Below, piece by piece: positions 59,438 to 64,000 of a stretch of DNA of 64,000 nt. The stretch is from positions 1 to 64,000 of the forward strand of contig JAYKKR010000043.1 of the NCBI GenBank assembly GCA_036971615.1, in the 5' to 3' direction. The stretch's first letter is position 1. The number at the start of each line of letters is the position of its first letter. This stretch comes from Amyloporia xantha (taxonomy: Eukaryota > Basidiomycota > Agaricomycetes > Polyporales > Adustoporiaceae). Made by a program: the position numbers and the translations under genes. The notes beneath the pieces were generated by a model. The model was not told the origin of the DNA. It made no database searches and saw nothing but the letters and a program-made list of their open reading frames with translations.

Positions 59438-59620
59438 CGTGACTATATAGGATTTAACGTGAGATAATTTGCGGTTACGAGTGTATTCGTTGCACGACCA
59501 GCGCAGAGTATGTCGCAGTTCAGAAGGTGAGGACCATAAGCTAGAATTCAATGAGAAAAGGTGGTTGCAGTGGCTAGTGCCTGGCTAGGTTCACCGCCGC
59601 GACCAAACGCGCCACTGACG

Positions 59621-60040
59621 AGGACCCCGGCTAATCCCCCAGGAGCCTCGATGCCTAAAAGTCCGAAAATGGGGGTCGAGGACCCAAAATGTTCGATACA
59701 AAATGTCCGAAAAGGGGGTCAAAGGGGCGGCATGTTAGATGCTATTTTGGCCCGAAAAGACCCCTTCCAGGCTGAGGTCCGATCCGGAAGGGGTCCGAAA
59801 CGTCCGTTTAGGGGGGTATCGGACGGTATCCCACGTGGATTGCCCGCAAATGGACTGAACTTCCGGGCAGTGCCGGCGCCGTAGGCGCCGGGAAATTCGG
59901 GCGACGTTCGATCCTTTCTGGGTCCGAAAATCGAACCAAACGCTTGAGGTTCGATCTTTTTTGTCCGAATCAGGCAACATCTCTAGGTCCGAAAGTGGGT
60001 CTCCAGGGATCGAGGCTCTAGGGGGATTAGCCGGGGTCCT
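59621..60040. mobile_element. Non-autonomous DNA transposon (MITE) with perfect 8-bp TSD, copy B
   Basis: A 420-bp element. The left arm starts AGGACCCCGGCTAATCCCCC. The inverted right arm is identical over these 20 bp and matches 33 of 36 bp overall. The direct 8-bp duplication CACTGACG flanks it exactly (59613-59620 and 60041-60048), so the ends are certain. Inside are seven or more GTCCGAAA-like motifs, mostly in one orientation, and a perfect hairpin CCGGCGCC-GTA-GGCGCCGG (59873-59891). It has no transposase; a 107-codon frame across it is chance. It belongs to the same family as copy A. The class is probably hAT from the 8-bp duplication, with P or KDZ/Zisupton as alternatives. Confidence 0.9.
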
Positions 60041-60048
60041 CACTGACG

Positions 60049-60494
60049 TGGGAGATGGAGAGCACGTGACTCACGCGACGCGCACGATAAGCGCTAATAC
60101 GCTGTCCGGACTCCGTGCACGTAACCCCGTTCACAAAGCAACTCGTCCTGCGGACACAAACCGCCGCATATACAGGCATGTTTGCCTGAAGATCAATAGT
60201 ACCTCTATCTCATAAACTTACTCCAGTTTTTGGTTCAGACCACGTTCTCTACGGTGAGGTATGTACACTATGCCGTGCCAATCGCAGTAAATTTTATACC
60301 CGTTAGTGTTTTAAAGTATATACTGAAGCTTACACCCTCCTTTACCATGACCTAGGGTATTGGGCTTCACAGTACTCTCAAATAACCCAAATACAGCCAT
60401 TCAGTGTAGTGTCTTGACAAGTACCAAAACAACCACTAAAATCTGATAGAAAGGACATTTTTACGCCATCCCCAGTGAATTGATCTTCCTCACA
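60049..60494. other. Intergenic, promoter of the next gene
   Basis: 446 bp between MITE copy B and the next ATG. AT-rich in the second half (60280-60470). No clear TATA box. Confidence 0.4.
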
Positions 60495-62692
60495 ATGGAG
60501 TTGAGGCCTGCCAGAACATCTCGGAAGCTGCTTACCACATACTCGCACCGCCGAACGCGTGCCAAAGCTGCCCCTGTCAACTCCGATGCTCGACATTCCT
60601 CTCCTCTCGAATTAATGTCCAATGACAAGGAGGAAATAACTTTAGAAGAAATGACTTATAGAATGAAGAAAAGATCTCGTCACATTGGTCCTTTGGATTC
60701 CAACCGTCAAGCCCCGGTCAATGAAAATGCACGAGATGGAAAGAAAGCGCGACATTTATCACCGTCTCATCCTGGCTCTGCTATGTTTCCCGACCTTGTC
60801 TCTCCCGGTGAAACTAATGATGTCGCTTCATCTGAAGTCTTTTCTCTGAAGCCTCTTGCCAGTGAGACACAGTTCTGTACACCTCGGCCTACCCTATGCT
60901 CTGATCAGTCCATGTTACCGTCCTCTAGTGTCCCTGCGGCCTCCACTGAACAAGCTGAGTTGTCTCCTATACCTATTGGCAAGCGAATGTTGTCTCGTAC
61001 TAGCTCTCGCAATCTCAAGGAAAACAATATCCGCGGTCTGGCTTCTCCCTTCACTAGCCGACCCAGCTCCCGCACTGCTTCTCCTATGAGCGGTGTGAAG
61101 AAGCAGATGAAAGCGAAAGCCCGACGACCAGCTTTTCACAGCAAGTCGCGTACACTTTCTTCGGCGCACGTCCCTACAGTCGTGACGGAGAATGGTAGAA
61201 TCATTTCTGACACTCCGTTGGATTTCATGAACGCCATGTCCACTTCTCAGGTTAAAGGTCACCAGCAGTCTATTTCAGACACAGATGGTGCTCTCAAACC
61301 GGTCACATCCATGCACACACGCACTGGCTCAATCCCTACGATGCCTTCTACCCGAGTTCAAGCTTCTGATACTTGGCTGGTGCATTCCAAAGATTTCAGT
61401 CGATCGACTCAGAACGATGCTGATTTTGAACATGCGTCTTTTTACTCGGGTGTCCCGAACGAGGTCTCCACGCCTCCCCGCAAGCGTCGTGCCACGACTG
61501 GCGCTCTGCCAATGCAGCCAAATGGCCATGGTGCAGAGTTTTCCGCCTCGTCACACTCTAGGCAAACAACCAACGGCGAAGACGCAGATATGCAAGACAT
61601 ATCACGCCCGAACTCATCTGTTGTGCGTGCATTTATAGGGCGGCCGCCCCCACGCAGGCGCCGTCGCACTATCAACCACCCAACAGGCGATGGACTTTTC
61701 TCTTCTGTGCTGGACTTCTCTGTGCATGCGACCGATGACAACCAACCATCTTCTGCCGGCGGTTTCTCGGAAGCCAGCACTTCTGGCAAACCAATCAATG
61801 AAGACCTGCTGGCTGTAACCGGCGAAGCGTCTCAGCTATCTGCACAATTCTTGGAACTTAATCTGGGACTCGCTTCTGCTTTCTTACCTGCTACAGATTC
61901 TGCTGTGAATGTTCCGAGTTTGGCCCGCTCTGTCTCTGCCCCTACTGTTATTCCCCGTCAAGGCAATAGCTTCAAGGAAGTTTCAAGGTCACACTCTGCT
62001 ACTGACCAACTTAATGCTGATTCGGACGGAGATGAGCTGAGAGATCTCTTTTCTATTCTTGGGCTCGATGGTAGGTGATCTATATAGCTTTGCTGTCAAG
62101 TCCCAGATTCTATCCATCCCCGCGGATAATCCGATGTTTTGCTGACGTTACGCGCGCATATCAAACAGAAGATGAAAAGTGGTCCGCCGCCTCTATGTTT
62201 AGAGAAAGGGAAGATGGCATTGGTGGCCCGCTCTTATCTAGTGCCCTTCCTCATTCACAAACCCCGAACCTGTCTCCTCAACTCACATCAAGGGCAGTAC
62301 GGAGCAAAGAGCAAACTCACAGGCGGAAGCGAGGGGACACGATCCGTGCTTCGGATTTCGCACGCCCGCCTGTCTCTGCAGGTGGCGTCTCTGCAAGTAC
62401 TAATCCCAAAGCAAGTGACGCGACTAGCGAGGTGCGTTCTCGGAGAACGCGCTCTGGGACCGTCACCCTAGCAGACTTCGCTGCCTCCACATCTGCATCG
62501 CGTGCGGCTGCCGAACGTGTTCGGAACGAGCAGAGCAGGCCAAAACCGACCTCACCGGTACGCACCCATAAACGTAACCGCGAAGGCTGGCCAACAATCA
62601 GAATGAAGATCGACGAACAACCGCTCCTCGTTGCTTCTGACGATGAAGACGATGACGAATTACTGTTGAAGGCAGGAAGCACGGTAGATTAA
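60495..62692 (+). CDS. Large disordered nuclear protein, function unknown
   Basis: I do not recognise this family. Two exons, 60495-62069 and 62169-62692, give 699 residues from MELRPARTSRKLLTTYSHRR to LLLKAGSTVD. The protein is rich in Ser, Thr, Pro and Arg, with many SP/TP sites and basic clusters (KKRSRHI, PPRKRRATTG, PPPRRRRRTINH), so cell-cycle-type phosphorylation and nuclear location are inferred. Possible ordered patches are DELRDLFSILGLDGEDEKWS, which spans the intron, and TIRASDFARPP resembling TVTLADFAAST later, a short internal repeat. The C-terminus is acidic (SDDEDDDELLLK). The ATG was chosen as the first in the frame; upstream is TTG only. Confidence 0.75.
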
Positions 62693-63219
62693 TCGCAGGG
62701 CCGCCAGGCGAGTGCTCAACAATTATGGATGGTCTGATAACTGTTTTCCTCAGCCCAACTCATCCGTTTTGGAACGGATCGCAGCAGTGCTGACGCCGGG
62801 CGTTTGTCCAGATCGATCCCTCCCCTCATCGACACCGTCTTATCATTGATTGGCTCGCCGTCTTGTAATCCCATTTGGCAACTTATATGTGCCTTAAGCT
62901 TTCTAAGCTTTTCTTGCTCTCTTTTCTCTGTGTACCTGTCGCATGTCGTTAATCCCAAGTTCCATAAGGTTATCACGCTCGCTACGCTATTCTTGTTGGT
63001 ACTTTCGCCTGCATGGTGATCTGTACTTCTTTGTGTTTTTTGCGAAGTTGTTATGGCCAGAAATTGTATGAGTTCGTGTTGGCGTTATCAATAGCAGTTG
63101 TTTGTATGGCGTTTGACACTAGTTATCGCAAAATGCCATTATGCGGCTCGCCGTACTGTCTCGTTATGGCAACTCCGTCCTTTGCCTTCACTTGCGGCAA
63201 CCACTACCACCACTGTCCC
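62693..63219. other. Intergenic
   Basis: 527 bp lie between two plus-strand genes. A plus-strand frame at 62804-63019 encodes hydrophobic stretches (LICALSFLSFSCSLFSVYLS) but lacks other support. Confidence 0.35.
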
Positions 63220-64000
63220 ATGGACCCCCAATCACCCACAACCGGCTCTCGCAATGAACACGCGCATGGCGATGCAAATCCATCCTCAAGCACCAGCGCT
63301 GGCCCTGCGAGACGTCGTCCTAACAGCATATACGCCCTGCAAGTAGAGGCATTCCTCGAAGCGGCAGAGGCAGTTGACACCGACACGGACGTGATCGAGG
63401 ACCTCTTGGAAGGCTTCGGAGGCGACGCGCAGGATGAGACGGGCGACGAAGACGACGAGGTAGACGTGGGGCCGACCTATTTTGATGGAGAGGAAACCGA
63501 AGAGGACGATAGCGTAGAAGAATGGGAGAAGCTACTGCGTGAAGGTGAGCAGCGATGTTTAGTGTTAGGTAGCGCAACACGAGGGAGCATGATCGGCGTT
63601 GGTGAATGTCCATGTTCTGTTCGGGTCTGCTGGCGGCGCGGACGGTGTTATATCCACGTTGCCTGAGGTGAAACTGAATGCACTGCCTTATTTCCTTGGT
63701 TGCACAGCCCAGTCTGCATGGACTAAGGAGCAGATCAAGGACATGAAGACCTATCTGAAGGAATCTGGTGCGTTGCTCCGATTATCTGTTGGATGTGAGC
63801 TCTTCGAGCTTATCCTATTGCGACCGGGCGATCTCAAGGAACGGCTTCTTTCATCAACAAGTTCATCGTAAACGAGGCTGTTCCCATCGTCAAGTTGCTC
63901 TATGCTTTTGGAATATGTCTCGTAAGATGAAGACATGCACCTGCATTCGAGCATATCATAATAACTACGCTCTCAGTGTCCAGAACTTAGGCAGAAAGGC
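63220..64000 (+). CDS. Hypothetical protein, 3' truncated by window edge
   Basis: I do not recognise this gene. Exon 1 from ATG 63220 (MDPQSPTTGSRNEHAHGD) encodes a helix (NSIYALQVEAFLEAAEAVD) and an acidic stretch, ending EEWEKLLRE at a GTGAGC donor near 63546. Later exon-like pieces in plausible frames are SAWTKEQIKDMKTYLKESG (63714-63770), ending at GTGCGT, and TFINKFIVNEAVPIVKLLYA-like sequence near 63850-63915, ending at a GTAAGA donor. The gene therefore continues past 64000. Joining of the middle exons is not resolved. Confidence 0.45.

Noticed and set aside
59561..59884. 107-codon plus-strand frame at 59561
   Set aside because: It lies largely inside the inverted-repeat element and crosses its left end, with no start context or motif. 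It is chance openness in GC-rich noncoding repeat DNA.

Overview
This window is nuclear DNA of a filamentous basidiomycete. It is compact and gene-dense, with about 25 recognisable genes on both strands. Most genes are cut by several GT-AG introns of about 50-75 nt. The F-box, MYND and GNAT families and the polyglycine-rich Ded1 suit an Agaricomycete, perhaps a polypore-type mushroom; that placement is inference from gene content only. There are no operons, CRISPR arrays, rRNA genes or convincing tRNA genes.

Layout. 0-5.4 kb: the 3' part of a dienelactone hydrolase (DLH) gene, HGH1, and SAGA subunit SPT20, with HGH1 and SPT20 divergent from a 231-bp spacer. 6.5-10.6 kb: a GATA zinc-finger factor and an unrecognised nuclear protein. 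11.4-15.2 kb: DEAD-box helicase DED1 and TPR protein SEC72, divergent, with a 470-bp terminal-inverted-repeat element in their shared promoter. 15.3-21.2 kb: APP1-type phosphatase, a decayed DLH pseudogene and its intact tandem sister. 23.4-27 kb: EMC5 and a sterol O-acyltransferase, divergent. 27.4-36.4 kb: RED/IK splicing factor, a YqjM-like old-yellow-enzyme homologue, a DUF2015 protein, an F-box-like protein and a GNAT acetyltransferase. 36.8-41.1 kb: an orphan, PET117 and a membrane-anchored S33 peptidase. 41.1-44.4 kb: gene-poor, with two different short inverted-repeat elements and one orphan. 44.4-52 kb: TFIIIC 90-kDa-type subunit, an acidic-tailed orphan, exosome RRP4 and a MYND protein. 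52.8-55 kb: exon-junction protein Y14 and an HP1-type chromodomain protein. 56-64 kb: a SHE10-like protein, a second copy of the 8-bp-TSD element family (420 bp, perfect target duplication), a disordered nuclear protein and a gene leaving the window.

Most genes are conserved housekeeping functions: RNA processing (DED1, RED, RRP4, Y14), transcription and chromatin (SPT20, TFIIIC90, HP1, GATA), ER and lipid work (SEC72, EMC5, sterol acyltransferase, APP1) and mitochondria (PET117). They do not form a pathway. The most distinctive material is a family of non-autonomous DNA transposons with GTCCGAAA-type internal motifs and 8-bp target duplications, two further unrelated inverted-repeat elements lying side by side, and a DLH duplication in which one copy carries three frameshifting deletions while both copies keep the same unusual GC-AG intron.
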